Source of the DNA: Dolomedes plantarius
Lineage: Eukaryota; Arthropoda; Arachnida; Araneae; Dolomedidae
Assembly (NCBI GenBank): GCA_907164885.2
Contig: OU015503.1
Coordinates: forward strand, 126,877,764-126,941,763
Length of the DNA: 64,000 nt
Direction of reading: 5' to 3'
Part shown: positions 32,835 to 43,798 of the stretch, in pieces
Position numbering within the stretch: the first letter of the stretch is position 1
Layout of the letters: every line of letters begins with the position of its first letter
The notes under the pieces: generated by a model
Told to the model about the DNA's origin: nothing
Database searches by the model: none
Seen by the model: the letters and a program-made list of their open reading frames with translations, nothing else
Translations under genes and position numbers: made by a program

Positions 32835-33070
32835 AGGGGGGGGGCTAATGTCCCTGGGGGATGACGACATTACACCCCAGTCCGGTGTACATATGAATAG
32901 AAGGAAACAGAAAGAGACAAATGACACAATGACAGAAGAATTTTATTGACACCGGCGATCCCTTTCTAGACGGGGCTGCATTTGCAGGCGGAAGACTGAC
33001 CGGTTCCCCAGAATACAGCCAAGTCTTATGCAGGAATCGAACCCGCGTGGCCACTGGGCGACGCTGTTAG
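32835..33070 (-). mobile_element. tRNA-like SINE insertion in gypsy pol
   Basis: On the minus strand the sequence contains CGCCCAGTGG, then a good Pol III B-box (GGGTTCGATTCCTGC at about 33035), then a unique body and an AATAAAATTC-containing tail. The A-box to B-box spacing is much too short for a real tRNA, so this is a tRNA-derived or tRNA-like repeat. It separates the gypsy protease and RT readings. Confidence 0.4.
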
Positions 33071-33099
33071 GTTTACCGAAGTTAAGAGTTGTTCTCATA

Positions 33100-33720
33100 A
33101 TGTCTGGATAATTAGAAAGAAATTTGTGATACTGGGAAGTCCGGGAAATCATCGTTAATCCCCAAGAAGGACCAGGTATTGTCTTGCCTTTAGAAGAAAT
33201 AAGGGTAGAAGGATCTAAAATGCGACGATATTTTACATCAACTAATAAACCGAAACGTTTTAAAAAATCTGCACCGACAATGGCGCTTGAAACTTTGGCT
33301 ATAACAAACTTCGGCTATATGTAAACTGTCGTTTCAACCCCAAGTCCAAATGTAAACATTTAGTGCTGTGTGTGAGAATTTCTGAACCGTTTGCAGCGTA
33401 TAATTTAAGGTCATGTGGTTTAGCATTCCGCATATTTGCTTGTGCCCTGAGAAAAAACTGAAATTATCGCACCACCGTCGATCAAATACCGAGTACCGGA
33501 TAGACTAAATTCACGGCTAACATCCGACGTCGCTCAAACAGATGAGCCTACCAGTTTTCCTGATATGAACATGGCTGAGTGCATGTTGCTTGAAACGGCG
33601 ATCGTACTACAGACTTGAGGTATATAGTTTTGTCTTTCGAACTTGAACGATGTTAAGAACGGGAAAATGAGCGACGACGGCTACCATGACTATTGCGATA
33701 CTTCCCTCGAGAAAGTCTCT
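33100..33720 (-). pseudogene. Ty3/gypsy protease and gag-end fragment
   Basis: The minus-strand reading has an aspartic-protease flap region with LIDGGAIISVF (DGG in place of the usual D-T/S-G), LYAANGS-like text in a shifted frame, IVGADFLKRFGLLVDVKYRR and the linker TSQYHKFLSNYPDI. This is the normal order for spider/insect gypsy pol. Stops and frame changes are frequent. Sequence upstream to about 33720 resembles the basic C-terminus of gag, but no zinc knuckle was clear. Confidence 0.65.
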
Positions 33721-33732
33721 GTGCCGTGCCAG

Positions 33733-34079
33733 TTAAAACCCATTAACCGCAAAAACTATAAGGGGTGAATTTTTTTTTTTATACAAATAATATTGGTTAC
33801 TCATTTGAATATATACAACGGTAATTTATGGGTAAAGTAACAAAACTGGTCTTACCTTTCGAAAAATCGAGTGTTGCGTTCGCGCAACGTCAGCGGATTA
33901 AGAGTATGACGTTCAGTGAGTTCAACTGAACTTCTCCAGGTTTTCTTCGATTTGAGCACTGGGAATTTTTTTTTGAGCTTTGTTACGCTTTAGAAAGCAA
34001 ATGATCACTTTACAGGTAATTAATTTTTTATAAAGATGCAACTTATTTTTCCTTTACAAATTACTTATTATATGCAGAA
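33733..34079. other. Possible left end of the piggyBac remnant
   Basis: TTAA (33733-33736) followed by AACCCATTAACCGC resembles a piggyBac target site and terminus. The remaining sequence up to the transposase fragment is non-coding. The opposite end was not found, so this boundary is tentative. Confidence 0.3.
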
Positions 34080-34770
34080 AACAGTTCCAAACATGAGAAG
34101 CTTCACTACAGACTGATGTAGAGCAACGTCACAAACTTTACATCGATAAACTGTCTGGCTATGGCATTGTGTACAACGCAGTCTTCTGTCTTTGGACTTG
34201 ACAATAAAATGTCCACGTTCTCCACGTAATGGCTTTTGCATGCTGAGCTTACTAGGCCTTCTGTTGCTGATCTGTTTCCGGCTAACTCTTCACTTTCAAA
34301 AGGTGTTTGCAAAAGTGACAATACAACTTCCAGCCTAAAATCTAATAGAGACTTTATTTTCAGGAGGCAATCTTTATATTTTCCACGCATTTGTCAAGGT
34401 TACATCAATGTAATTGGTAAATATTGGCCACCATTTTTTCCCACGAATTCTTATTCTGTAGTTGGATACTAAATTATCGCATAAATTGACTCCTCCCATT
34501 TTGGCGATGTACTGTTCAGTAAGATGAGGTTGAGAGACAAACACTTTTTTCTTTTGCGTTCTTGAATAGCGGGAAACGTTTTTTACAGGATGAATTTTTC
34601 CAAACGTTGAACAAAGCGTCACAACCGAGTTGTCGTTCCATCGGACAACAATTATCTCGTTTTCTTCTTCGAACTGAAAATTGTAATAACACCTCTTTAT
34701 TTCGAACACATTTCACCGATTCCAATGGACTAAAAGAGCTTTTTTTAACGTAAGATATCTAGTTTTAGGC
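34080..34770 (-). pseudogene. piggyBac transposase C-terminal half
   Basis: The minus-strand reading contains VVRWNDNSVVTLCSTF, SRYSRTQKKKV, QYIAKMGGVNLCDNL and YRIRIRGKKWWPIF, all hallmark blocks of the piggyBac DDE_Tnp_1_7 domain (the last catalytic Asp region is MGGV-x-D; here the sequence has N-L-C-D). After a frameshift near 34385 the tail has SLLDFRLEVVLSLL. Then, in another frame, it has a cysteine-rich end (RCTQCHSQTVYRCKVCDVAL) like the zinc-binding C-terminus of piggyBac enzymes. The N-terminal half is missing and the frame is broken. Confidence 0.8.
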
Positions 34771-34947
34771 ATTTATATAAGCACAGAATGGGAAAAAAAT
34801 TCAACACAGTCGAACGTATGTTGGGTAACACAATACAACATCATAACATTAGAACATTTTAATTTTACATAAGCGCCGTTTCAAATCCAGTTAGCCGATC
34901 TGCTAGTCGTCTGCTGAGCTTACACACGGAGTATTTAAAACGATTAA

Positions 34948-35123
34948 GGGCCTGTTCGCATTGGAGTCCGTTGCGTAGCGTTAAGGGAAAGATGACGTTG
35001 AGACGAAAATAAACCAATCATAGGCGTTAAAAATTTCATTGCTAATCGTTTGGAGGTTTGTCATTGGTTAAATATATTTCAATACTTTAACGCTCCGCAA
35101 CGGACTCCTATGTGAACAGGCCC
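34948..35123. mobile_element. Harbinger/Tourist-like MITE, copy 1
   Basis: GGGCCTGTTCGCATTGGAGT and the inverted right end CTATGTGAACAGGCCC are flanked by TTA(A) and TTA. The 176-bp element matches 62032-62207 closely and 53455-53620 in its ends. Confidence 0.8.
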
Positions 35124-35210
35124 TTATACTCGCGTTCGTTCGCTCGCTCGCGCGTGCCGAAGGCGTGGCTACAAATGTAATTAGCATAGCGATGCAATAA
35201 GGGCCTTATT

Positions 35211-36042
35211 CATAGCTGCCAACCTCCCAAGAAAAAAAATAAGGAACACAGCGCGCGACGGGAAAAAAAAAAAGCAACAAGATGTTGTATAATATTTTCT
35301 AACACAAGAATAGAACTGTAAAAGCTCACTTTCAGACAATTCTTTGACAAATTCTGACGTTTCGGATCCTATAACTAAAGCTTTATCATCCTTCTGATTT
35401 TTAAATACATCAAATTTCACATTAAATACACATTTAGATCTAGTTATGACAGATATTTTCCTAAATCTTGCCAACAATTCAAAAAAATTCGACAACTCTC
35501 TTCTCATCTCGTGAATTTTCGGATATTCACTTTGAAACATCACATTATATGTGTCATAAATGACAATCACATTTTTCACAAAAAATGCTAAAGCATGATC
35601 AAGATTTGAGCTTAGTGTAAGAAAAATTCTTTCTTGCCGCTGCAATATGCGTTTATTATTGGTAGATGATGGTGGACTCTGCAAGTGATTTTACTTTTTT
35701 TGCTGATTTTTTGAGAAGCACATGAGGATGGTTTTAACTCTTTTACAGAGTTGGGTGAAGCACTTGACATTAATTTAAATTTTTTTTACTGGTATTGGTG
35801 AAGCAAATGAGGTCGATTTTACTTTTTTATAAGTTTAGGTGAAGCACGTGATGTTGACTCTCTCTTTCTTTCTAATGTTGTAGAAGCTGCTTGCCGTCCA
35901 GGAAAAATGCGATGTAGGGGGAAAAAAAGGGACGGTGCTGCGGAAGTAAAAATACGGGACATTTTTTGCTTGAAAACGTATTTTCGTAACAAAGCTTAAA
36001 AAACGGAACGAATACGTTTTTTGCGGAACACTTGGCACGTAT
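35211..36042 (-). mobile_element. hAT element remnant with 8-bp TSD
   Basis: GCCTTATT occurs at 35203-35210 and 36043-36050. The ends CATAGCTGCCAACC and CTTGGCACGTAT(G) are imperfect inverted repeats. The body carries a minus-strand hAT-type C-terminal coding piece. Confidence 0.65.
35250..35684 (-). pseudogene. hAT-type transposase C-terminal fragment
   Basis: The reading contains LAFFVKNVIVIYDTYNVMFQ, then YPKIHEMRRELSNFFELL and ALVIGSETSEFVKELSESEL. I recall this series (a long helix, an IH-x-LY-x-M block and a VIG-ET block) from the region before the dimerisation domain in domesticated and autonomous hAT proteins. The C-terminal end drifts into low-complexity phenylalanine codons, and catalytic Asp residues lie outside the retained part. 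Confidence 0.5.
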
Positions 36043-36048
36043 GCCTTA

Positions 36049-37391
36049 TTATACAGAGTCACTCGAGTGGCGAACGCGCGCCACAGCTTCAGACAAGCCA
36101 CTCGAAGCGATACATGCAATCATACGGAGCTTTTTATACTGAGCCACAGCTGTGGCTACAGGTCGCGACTGTCGCCTACCCTCGCTTCTTGTGGCTCGGT
36201 ATTACCATTGTGTGCTATGGAGAGCCACTGCACAGCGCCACAGTCCCAGCCTTGCCAAGGAGTATTGACTCGGTCAACGCTTTGACGCTGTTTGAGCTGG
36301 TTTTAGGCTAAAATTCTGGTTTCAAAATGGCGAAAAATAATAATATTCCTCAGTGGATTATCATGGATATCAGTGGATAATTAAACAATTTTAATGCAGT
36401 TTAAGGAGGTCCGGGACACAAAATTCTTCAAATTTTCGAAAAACATTTCGTTGCATTAAAATATTTTGTGTTCTTTTTCGCTTAAAATGACGTTCAAATC
36501 ATGTTTCTATGTTAATCAGAACGAGATATTCATTTTATTTTTGCAACATTCAAATAGTAGCTAATCTATGTTTAAACCTGTAAATGCGTTTTTCTGCATC
36601 GTTTTTTCACCTTTTCTCGTCTTAAATTGCTATAAGTCAAGAACCGTTAAAGATAAATGATACAAACTTGGAACATGTCTTTTTCAATTATTTTACTTTA
36701 ATTTTGATTTAGCAAATTTTGAAATTTTTACTCTAAACATTTTTAATTTTTTTATAACAAATATTTTAAAAAATGCTGAATCAAAATTAAAACTTTTATA
36801 TTTCTGTTTAATTAAATGAAAAAATTTTGAAATTCGACAAATAATATTTCGAGTTATAACGATTTTAAATTATCCCACTTTTAAGAAAAGATTTAATTTA
36901 AGAATTTTTTAAAAACTTTGTGAGAAGTTTTATGGTGTGATTTTGTTTACAAATTATATGGTTAACAATCACCAAAAAAATCAAAATTTTAACTCAATTT
37001 TCTTTTTAAAATATTATGTGGGTTTACAACGATTTCCTCTTCCCTCTTTGTTCGAGAGGAATGTAGAACGTTTGACCTCCAGAAAACCTCCGGAAGTACC
37101 AAAAAAAAAAACTTGTCGTCTGCTCTTAAATCGTCCTACAGTGTATGAAAACCACCTTTTGAGGGCCATCTTAATAATTAGGGATGCACTCCTAAAGTTC
37201 TTTTCTGTCTGCGTTTCCTTTTTTTTCAGTAAGAGAAGCAAGCACAAATCACCTTCTCCACTTGACGAAGACATCTTGAATGCTAAAAAAGGAATGAAAT
37301 CATGACAAAGCACACAGAAATGCGCCACAGCTCTGCCAGCCCGTGCGTCTGTTCTGTGACTCGCGTTCGCCACTCGAGTGGCTCTGTATAA
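36049..37391 (+). mobile_element. Harbinger-like element B, interior shared with element A
   Basis: TTATACAGAGTCACTCGAGT at the left and the inverted CACTCGAGTGGCTCTGTATA at the right form inverted repeats of about 30 bp, each containing the palindrome CCACTCGAGTGG. About 500 bp of the interior (36480-36990) is closely similar to 20440-21000 inside the element at 20140-21307, whose termini are unrelated. A plus-strand end piece after an acceptor near 37230 reads KRSKHKSPSPLDEDILNAKK before a stop. No transposase was recognised. Confidence 0.55.
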
Positions 37392-38560
37392 CAGGGTCCT
37401 AAGCATAGCGCTGTTGCCACATATCTTTTCTCTCACGCTCTTGATTAGGTGGTACCGGATTTTTTTTTTTTTGCTCGTCCGTCGTTCCTCACGATCGCCA
37501 ATGGATACTTCTAAAATGTCGATGTTTCTCCTTCATAATCTTGAACGAAAGGGGCAAAAGTGTATGCTGATGGGCTTAATTTCTAATTGCTTTGAGTGTA
37601 TCCTATGCGTCTGTGTGGGAGAAAGGAAATTGTTGATGGATTTGAATGAAAGTACGGTGAGCATCCCCATCGACTGAAAAGGTCTGTGCGCAAGGGGAGT
37701 TGGTTTGAAGCAGTACGACTCCTGTGTGGATGCTAACTCATTCGTGGCTTTTGCAGGTACCGAAGTGGTTGATTTGTGTTAGAAATATGAACCAATATGA
37801 AGATTCATTAATTACTTGCCTTTTCGAAGTTTGACGTCATATTCTGCATTTCCATTTTTAAGCAGATTCAAGTTAAAAGCGATTCAATTAATAACTAAAC
37901 CGAATCAACGACGTAAGTTTCGTTTAGATTACGTCATGTCTGGCAATCTGCCATACGTCATAATTAAACACAAATCTTCAGTTACCAGCCGATAGCATTT
38001 TTCAACTGAAGTGATGTAAATCAACCCGATATTTGAATATCGGTTTTTGTTAAGTGTATATAAGCGGCGAACACTTTCGAGAAAAGGCATCACGGCATCA
38101 AGGATACACACATTATCGTAAGCTTGTTCTTGAGCTGATGAAATATTGGGATGAAGTATCAAGCCTGTCTAGAGTAAGACGTTTTGTATTAGTTATGTAT
38201 TAATTCTTGTGATAGTCCATCACAGTATGATAAAATATAATGTTTGTTTTAAAACTGATCTAAAGAAAACCCCAGTATTATTAGTAAGAAGAAAGATGTT
38301 GATATTGTTGTTTTTATCTAATTCTTAACCAGTTTTTCAAATGAATAAACTTTTAGTTATTGTTAAAAAGTCTTGTCGTCTATACATTATTTTGAACAAC
38401 TTTAATGGTTTTAGCGTATACCTTTTTTAACATAGCTTTTACTGCACATTTTTAAACTCTGCTATTTAAATATAAATTATAAGAATTGTTGACGTGCATG
38501 TTTTTAACATGTACGCTAACAATTTGCATGTGAATTTCTATTGGCGATTATGGAGGCATA
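37392..38560. other. No recognised gene
   Basis: There are plus-strand frames at 37378-37677 and a minus-strand frame at 37929-38162 without known motifs. A CpG-containing stretch near 37470-37500 follows a T-run. Nothing else could be supported. Confidence 0.4.
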
Positions 38561-38564
38561 ACCT

Positions 38565-38800
38565 CCCCCCCCCCCAAAAAAAAAAAAAAATAAATAAATA
38601 AAATTTCAGTTAGTCTCCTCTAACGAAACTACAGCGGGTTATTAACGTAGGATTACTTATCGTTTGCTTACACTTTTTATTTTTTTTAACAACGCCTTTT
38701 GGTACTTTTCTGTTTAACTGTTTACTGCTGCTGGGCTTGGCGCGCTGCCAAAACTATTGCTCGCGACGCAGGACATTCCAGAACAAGCGGCAGTAGTCAA
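38565..38800. repeat. Dispersed repeat with GTAGTCTCC...ACTAC hairpin, copy 1
   Basis: After a long C/A-run the sequence TTAGTCTCCTCTAACGAAAC begins a block that matches 61467-61660, including GGGTTATTAACGTAG and GGTACTTTTCTGTTTAACTG. A short third copy lies at 56653-56690. All three begin directly after an A-rich run. Confidence 0.7.
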
Positions 38801-38889
38801 TTTCACGCAATTAAAGTGAACACTTTAATTTATTTTTCTGAAGAACTTATTTTTCATTAATAATGTAATTATTAAAATGTAATTCTATA

Positions 38890-39487
38890 ACTGATGGACA
38901 AATAAGGCGAAACGTTGCAACGTCACTGCCTACGTCAGTTTTCGTCTGCTATAGATGACGTCATTATCGGGTGGCAGAAAACAGAAGCAGTTCCTATGCG
39001 TTTGCATGTGTTTTTGGACGATACCTTCATTTTGAGTTAAATAATTTAAGTTTATTTATGAAATTCCTCATATTAGTTGTATGTAACAGGTATTTTAACA
39101 CTTTTTTTTTAGTATTTCGCAAGGTTTAAGAGAAAATAATGATTCTTTCGTCGAGAATGATTATTATTATGTTGAGATACGTATAGATATCGGGATAAGT
39201 TACTTCAGGCCAGCGTCTCGTATAGTACCTCCAGTCTTCCCCTGTCAATAAATACGGGTCACATACCGAATAAACCTTTCCGGGCTGTACCTGAATGTTT
39301 AATTTAGTGATATACCTTTGTTTAGATACCGTATCTGAAGACTTTGCGTAATCTGAGAGCATTTTATTCAACAAGCTGTAAGAATGCTCCTTGAACGCCA
39401 TGTTAAATTATGCCACTCCTCGCCAAACAAGAAGTAAAATCTGCAAGAGTTGAGATGTGACATGCTGCGAGACATTTCCCTATTTCG
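38890..39487 (-). repeat. ORF-bearing repeat, copy 1
   Basis: About 600 bp closely match 59003-59593 from AAGGCGAAA...GCAACGTCACTG through a TGACGTCA-containing block to CATGCTGCGAGACATT, where the two copies diverge abruptly. The shared part includes the whole minus-strand frame and its upstream sequence. Confidence 0.85.
39126..39401 (-). CDS. Conserved repeat-borne ORF, copy 1 (first exon?)
   Basis: The 91-codon frame starts ATG at 39401 and shares about 80 near-identical codons with 59242-59499. Visible blocks are YSLLNKMLSDYAKS, KQRYITKLNIQ, a VCDPYLL turn and WPEVTYPDIYTYL. I recall the DPY...WP...DIYxYL pattern as the N-terminus of SWIM/YqaJ-type repeat proteins of arthropods. A donor-like TATAC|GTATCT lies just after DIY, so this may be exon 1 of a longer gene whose other exons are missing. 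The frame has no stop in either copy over the shared part. Confidence 0.45.
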   Translation of the reverse strand: MAFKEHSYSLLNKMLSDYAKSSDTVSKQRYITKLNIQVQPGKVYSVCDPYLLTGEDWRYYTRRWPEVTYPDIYTYLNIIIIILDERIIIFS

Positions 39488-41112
39488 TCTCTCAAACGAG
39501 ATCAGAAAATAGAGGTGCTTTTAGGACAAATGATTACAACCTACGTAAATATGTTTGCCACAGTGAAATTCATTTGACACAGTGAAATTCACGAGGTAAT
39601 CATCTTGAAACGAAGGAATACATAGCGTATTTATTCGCGAGAAACCTTCCCGTAAGTCCATGGACTTAAAACAACGAATGGAGCACATAGTATAAACTAG
39701 CTGTTTGCCCGGTATTTATTTATCACATTTTTTTTTATTAGACAGGAAAAGGCATGAATTCTACCTATAGTATAAAATCTAAGTAAATCTAAGTATAATA
39801 TTGTTTAATTAATAATGAAAATAGCGATAATTACAAAATACTGATGCGCTTAATGTAAATAAAATAATAAAAAAATAAATATATAAATCTATAATATTTT
39901 TTTCCTTCGCAAAGAATCTATTTGAAATAATCTATGCAACATGCCAGTAGGCATATTACATTATTTTATTCAACCTATAAAGTAAATATGAAGTCTTTTA
40001 TGAACCTCAATGTTACTCCAAGGGTGGTATGGGAGCTCTCGTGTAGTAATGGGACCGGCTGATTCGTCAAAGGATCGAATTCTGCAGAGTGCACCTGGCC
40101 TACGCGGTCTGCGGCACCGCTAACAGCTGGTTTTCCCCCCTCGGGTACACCGCATGAAAGCAGTACCTTCATTTCAATCGTGCAACTCAGGCGGACGGGA
40201 TTTTACCGCAACAAAATGGCTGAAAGTTTAGACACAGAACTTTTAATAATTCACTTAGAAATTTTGTCCCGATCGTAAAATAAATAAATAAAACAGAAAA
40301 TTTGGTTGAATGGGAAAAGAGCAATGGAATTCTTGCCATAAGGCGTCGACTTAAAACATTTTGCTCCCTTATATTTTGTAAAATTACAGTTATTTTTTCA
40401 AGCAAACTGAATAGAGAAAAGACCAAACATGTAAAATTAAACAATACATTGCTTTGTGGGTTTGGAATGAAACCTTTTTTCCGCTTCATTGCAGAGGGGA
40501 AAATCCTAAATTATTTTGACTGGTGGTTGTTTGGACAAAAAGGGAAATAATTAAACACGGAACCCAGAATTCTTAAATTTATTTCTAAACAAATTTTTAT
40601 TACTTTCGTGAGATTATTATTGGAAATTTAATTTTTATACAAAATCCACTAGTCACGAAATTGTTATTATCACTACTTTGATATCTCACAATAATAACAG
40701 CGATATATATACATGATGGGAACTTACTTACCCCTTTTAGTTTCCTCAAAAACAACTAGGAATAATTAAGGTAACCCTCTTATTTTTGTAGATGATTAAA
40801 AAAAAATAGAAATAATTAGTGAGATAAAAAAAAAAGTCAAGATAAAATACCCTCTATCCCCCCTTTTTTATAATTTTTTTTGTTAGTTTTCACGTAGTAT
40901 ATTGGCGAAATACTCCGCCATTAAATTCTGAGAAAATCATATTAGAGAAACACGTAGAATAAGAAAATAAAACACAGGTTGGAACAGCTAAACATTTTGT
41001 TTTATATCATTATTAAAGAGCATATTCCTACAAAAAAATATATGAAATAGGAGGAGAGGGGAGTTTAATTTGCCTCACACTGTATACAAAGCGTTGGAAA
41101 AATAATCGTTCT
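39488..41112. other. AT-rich DNA with possible MADF-like start
   Basis: No full gene. At 40216-40278 a short plus-strand reading MAESLDTELLIIHLE precedes a stop. It resembles the MADF-like start at 20367 in protein and nucleotide sequence (GACACAGAA-TTTTAAT). The block at about 40010-40150 is GC-richer and repeat-like, but its ends were not found. Confidence 0.35.
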
Positions 41113-41446
41113 AATAAAGCCAGTGGCGTAGCGAGCATAACTGGCGCCCGGGGCACGATACCTTTGTGGCGCCCCCCCCCCCCCCCTGAAAACCTTATAG
41201 TAATATAATATATAGACCCTATATTTGCGCGCTCGATAAACATATAATAACATAATATATAGACCTTATATTGGCACTCCCCCCCGAAAAGCATATAGTA
41301 ACATAATATATAGACCTTATGTTGGTGCCCTCCCCTAAAAAAATATAGTAATATAATATATAGACCTTATATTGGCGCCCCCCACAAAATAATATAGTAA
41401 TATAATATATATACCTTATATTGGAGCCCTCCCCGAAAAATATATA

Positions 41447-42046
41447 CAGTCGAACCTCCATATATCGAACTTCCCTAAATCGAAATTTTCTATATATCGA
41501 ACTCTTAGCAAATCTCCATGTTCATTACATAGAAAAACTGTTTCTATATATCGAAATTTTTTTCACGACATATTGGGAGAATTTATTCCACTTTAGAATG
41601 AAATCTCCCAATTTTTGGCGTTTGAAACAATACGTCGTGGACTTCAATTCGCGGAAAATGTCCCCGATGAAGTTTTTAGTGGACTGAATAAATGCGAACA
41701 TTTCTTTGATGAACTTTCCGCAAAACTGGCTGTTCGGCAAGATATTTGTAGTTTTTTAAAAGAATGTAACTGTGATCCTTGTAACCACTGTCTGGATTAT
41801 TGTTTGTTTTTAAAGGTATGTAGTACTCAATAAATCTTTCTTATTAATTCATTTTTTAGTTATTAACTTTCATTTAATGTGATTCGCATATAAATTAGAA
41901 ATGGAGTTTCGTATACGAAAATTAGCTTTAATTTTAATGTTTTAGGAGAATTATGATAAAACTAAGATCAATTCTATATATCGAAATTTCTATGCATCGA
42001 TTTTTTTTCCGGAATTTTGCTACTTCGATATATGGAGGTTCGACTG
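41447..42046 (+). mobile_element. pogo/Tigger deletion derivative, copy 2
   Basis: Ends CAGTCGAACCTCCATATATC and complement are flanked by TA (41445-41446 and 42047-42048). The interior has lost the catalytic region. Its size and sequence match the copy at 27869-28495. Confidence 0.9.
41615..41833 (+). pseudogene. pogo/Tigger transposase C-terminal tail
   Basis: The reading AFETIRRGLQFAENVPDEVF followed by SGLNKCEHFFDEL resembles the C-terminal helix of Tigger-type transposases (a TI/LRR-x-EN-VP block). Residues after CSFLKECN are probably non-ancestral. No catalytic domain is present. Confidence 0.6.
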
Positions 42047-42372
42047 TAGTAATATAATATATAGACCTTATATTGGCATCCACCTCGAAAAAATATAGTA
42101 ATATAATATATGGATCTTACATTGGCGCCCGGGGCATGATAGACCCCCTTGATCCCCCTTTGCTACGCCACTGAATAAAGCTTTTGCTATTCGCTAGAAA
42201 TGAATTGATAGCTTATCTCAATGTTCCAGCTAACTTTTCAATAGCGATTCTCAACTTCGTATCCTGTCTCAGCGAGCTCTTCAAAAGAGTGTTTGCTCAT
42301 TCAGAAGTAATTAAAAAACTTCGATTCATCATGACACAAGTCTTCATATAACAAAGAAAATGTCCCTTTTAA

Positions 42373-43131
42373 GGGGACGGTGGACCTTTATTTGAGCAAA
42401 TCTTGTCATTGTAATATTGACTGTGTTATTGTAAAAAAGATATATATTTCTGTAAATTAATAGTACCAAAATAGTTTTTTTTTTCAAGTCAAAAATCATT
42501 TATGAAGCTTCTACGAAGTAATTTATTAAGGCTAAGTGTAGTAATAAACTTTAAATCCGTTTTTCTCAAAACAGAGTTTTCGAAGTTTTTTAAATTTTTA
42601 AATGTTCCATGTAGCATGGAACATTTAAAAATTGTTCAAATTGTTTAAAAATTGTTTAAAAATTTTTGTTCAAAATTCATGAAATTGATAAGGTTGAATC
42701 CTGATACTGTTTATAAAAAACACTGGGCATGCCTTTTACAATTCGACTTCATTAAGGTAATTAAATTTGATTTATAACTTATTAAAAGGAAAAATTTTGA
42801 GGAAAATCGAGATGGATTTCAGAAAAAAAATTCTGAAAAATTAACTACTCAAGTGAATAAATAATTTATGCACAGATTTGTTTGTTATACAGTTTTAAGT
42901 AATTAAAATACAAAATAGAAGAAACATCTCAAAATTTATTTCGCAAGGAGCATTCTAAAATTTTGGTTGTAAATTTAAAATTTTTAAAATTGTATTGAGA
43001 TTGAAAATTTCTTTTAAGGTATTATATATATATATATATATATTAAAATGTATATATGTACAAGATTTCGTATCTCTATGATAAAAAGAAAAAAAAAAAA
43101 AAAAAAAAAAAAATTAACGTCCACCGTCCCC
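42373..43131. mobile_element. TTAA-flanked MITE with GGGGACGGTGGAC ends
   Basis: GGGGACGGTGGAC and its complement are perfect 13-bp inverted ends, flanked by TTAA (42369-42372 and 43132-43135). A TTAA duplication suggests a piggyBac-mobilised MITE. The interior is AT-rich and contains a strong hairpin with 19-bp arms (42593-42611 and 42615-42633, loop TAG), and a long A-run before the right end. No coding was seen. Confidence 0.65.
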
Positions 43132-43375
43132 TTAATAATCTTGAACTCACCAGTGGGTGGGCCCAGTAACTTCTTTTCCTATATTTAAGATACTCATATA
43201 CTAAGTAAGAAAACACAACTCATTTTTACGAGTACACTTCTAACTCCATAGCAGGACTCCTGCTGTTTAAATTCCATCATTTAAGGGGCTGATCTGTGAC
43301 GTAAATTTCACGAAACAGCCAAAACCGCAATCGCACGAATTCGCATTGAAGGCTGCGGCGCCGCACCGCTCGTGT

Positions 43376-43733
43376 GCAGCGGGCCTTAAACGGCATTGGG
43401 AGTGTCACTATTAATCTCAGCGACCCCGAAAATCACGGATTCGACACTACCCTCGGTCATTTTATTTTTCACCCCTTCCCCCGAAAGCTGATGGGGAGGG
43501 GGAACTTTCATTTAAACGGCATCGGGAGTGTCACTATTCAGCTCTGCAACTCCGGAAACAATGAATTCGACACTAATATTCGATCATTTTTATATGCCCC
43601 CTGCCCACTAGGGGTGTCTTACCCCCTCCCCAGTGTTCTCTCCCAGACTATAAGTCATATGTGTACGAAGTTTGGTTAAAATTGCTCCAGGTATTCCAGA
43701 GTGATGCTGGAACATACACACATACATCCATTG

Positions 43734-43790
<57 letters not shown>

Positions 43791-43795
43791 AATGT
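43376..43795 (+). mobile_element. LINE/SINE 3' tail with microsatellite
   Basis: Two tandem units begin AACGGCATTGGGAGTGTCAC and AACGGCATCGGGAGTGTCAC. They are followed by GTACGAAGTTTGGTTAAAAT and an ACATACACACATACATCC run into (CA)n(TA)n(TG)n. The phrase AAGTTTGGTTxAAATxG followed by ACATACA repeats is the usual tail of RTE-type LINEs and their SINEs. The 101-codon plus-strand frame through this region is a product of the repeat. Confidence 0.5.
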
Positions 43796-43798
43796 GTG

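Larger units (their letters stand above)
41121..42173. mobile_element. hAT-type tandem-repeat MITE, copy 2, with nested pogo
   Basis: CAGTGGCGTAGC and GCTACGCCACTG are perfect inverted ends, flanked by the 8-bp duplication AATAAAGC (41113-41120 and 42174-42181). The interior repeats the ~50-bp units of the copy at 3486-3951 in nearly the same order. It is interrupted by a 600-bp pogo element at 41447-42046. Confidence 0.9.

Noticed and set aside
33030..33070. tRNA gene on the minus strand
   Set aside because: Only the B-box is good. The A-box to B-box distance is far too short and no cloverleaf can be drawn.
37014..37436. 140-codon minus-strand ORF
   Set aside because: It crosses the terminal repeat of element B and low-complexity runs. 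The plus strand is equally open and neither has a recognised domain.
43374..43679. 101-codon plus-strand ORF with internal repeat
   Set aside because: It is a reading of two tandem units of a LINE/SINE 3' tail.
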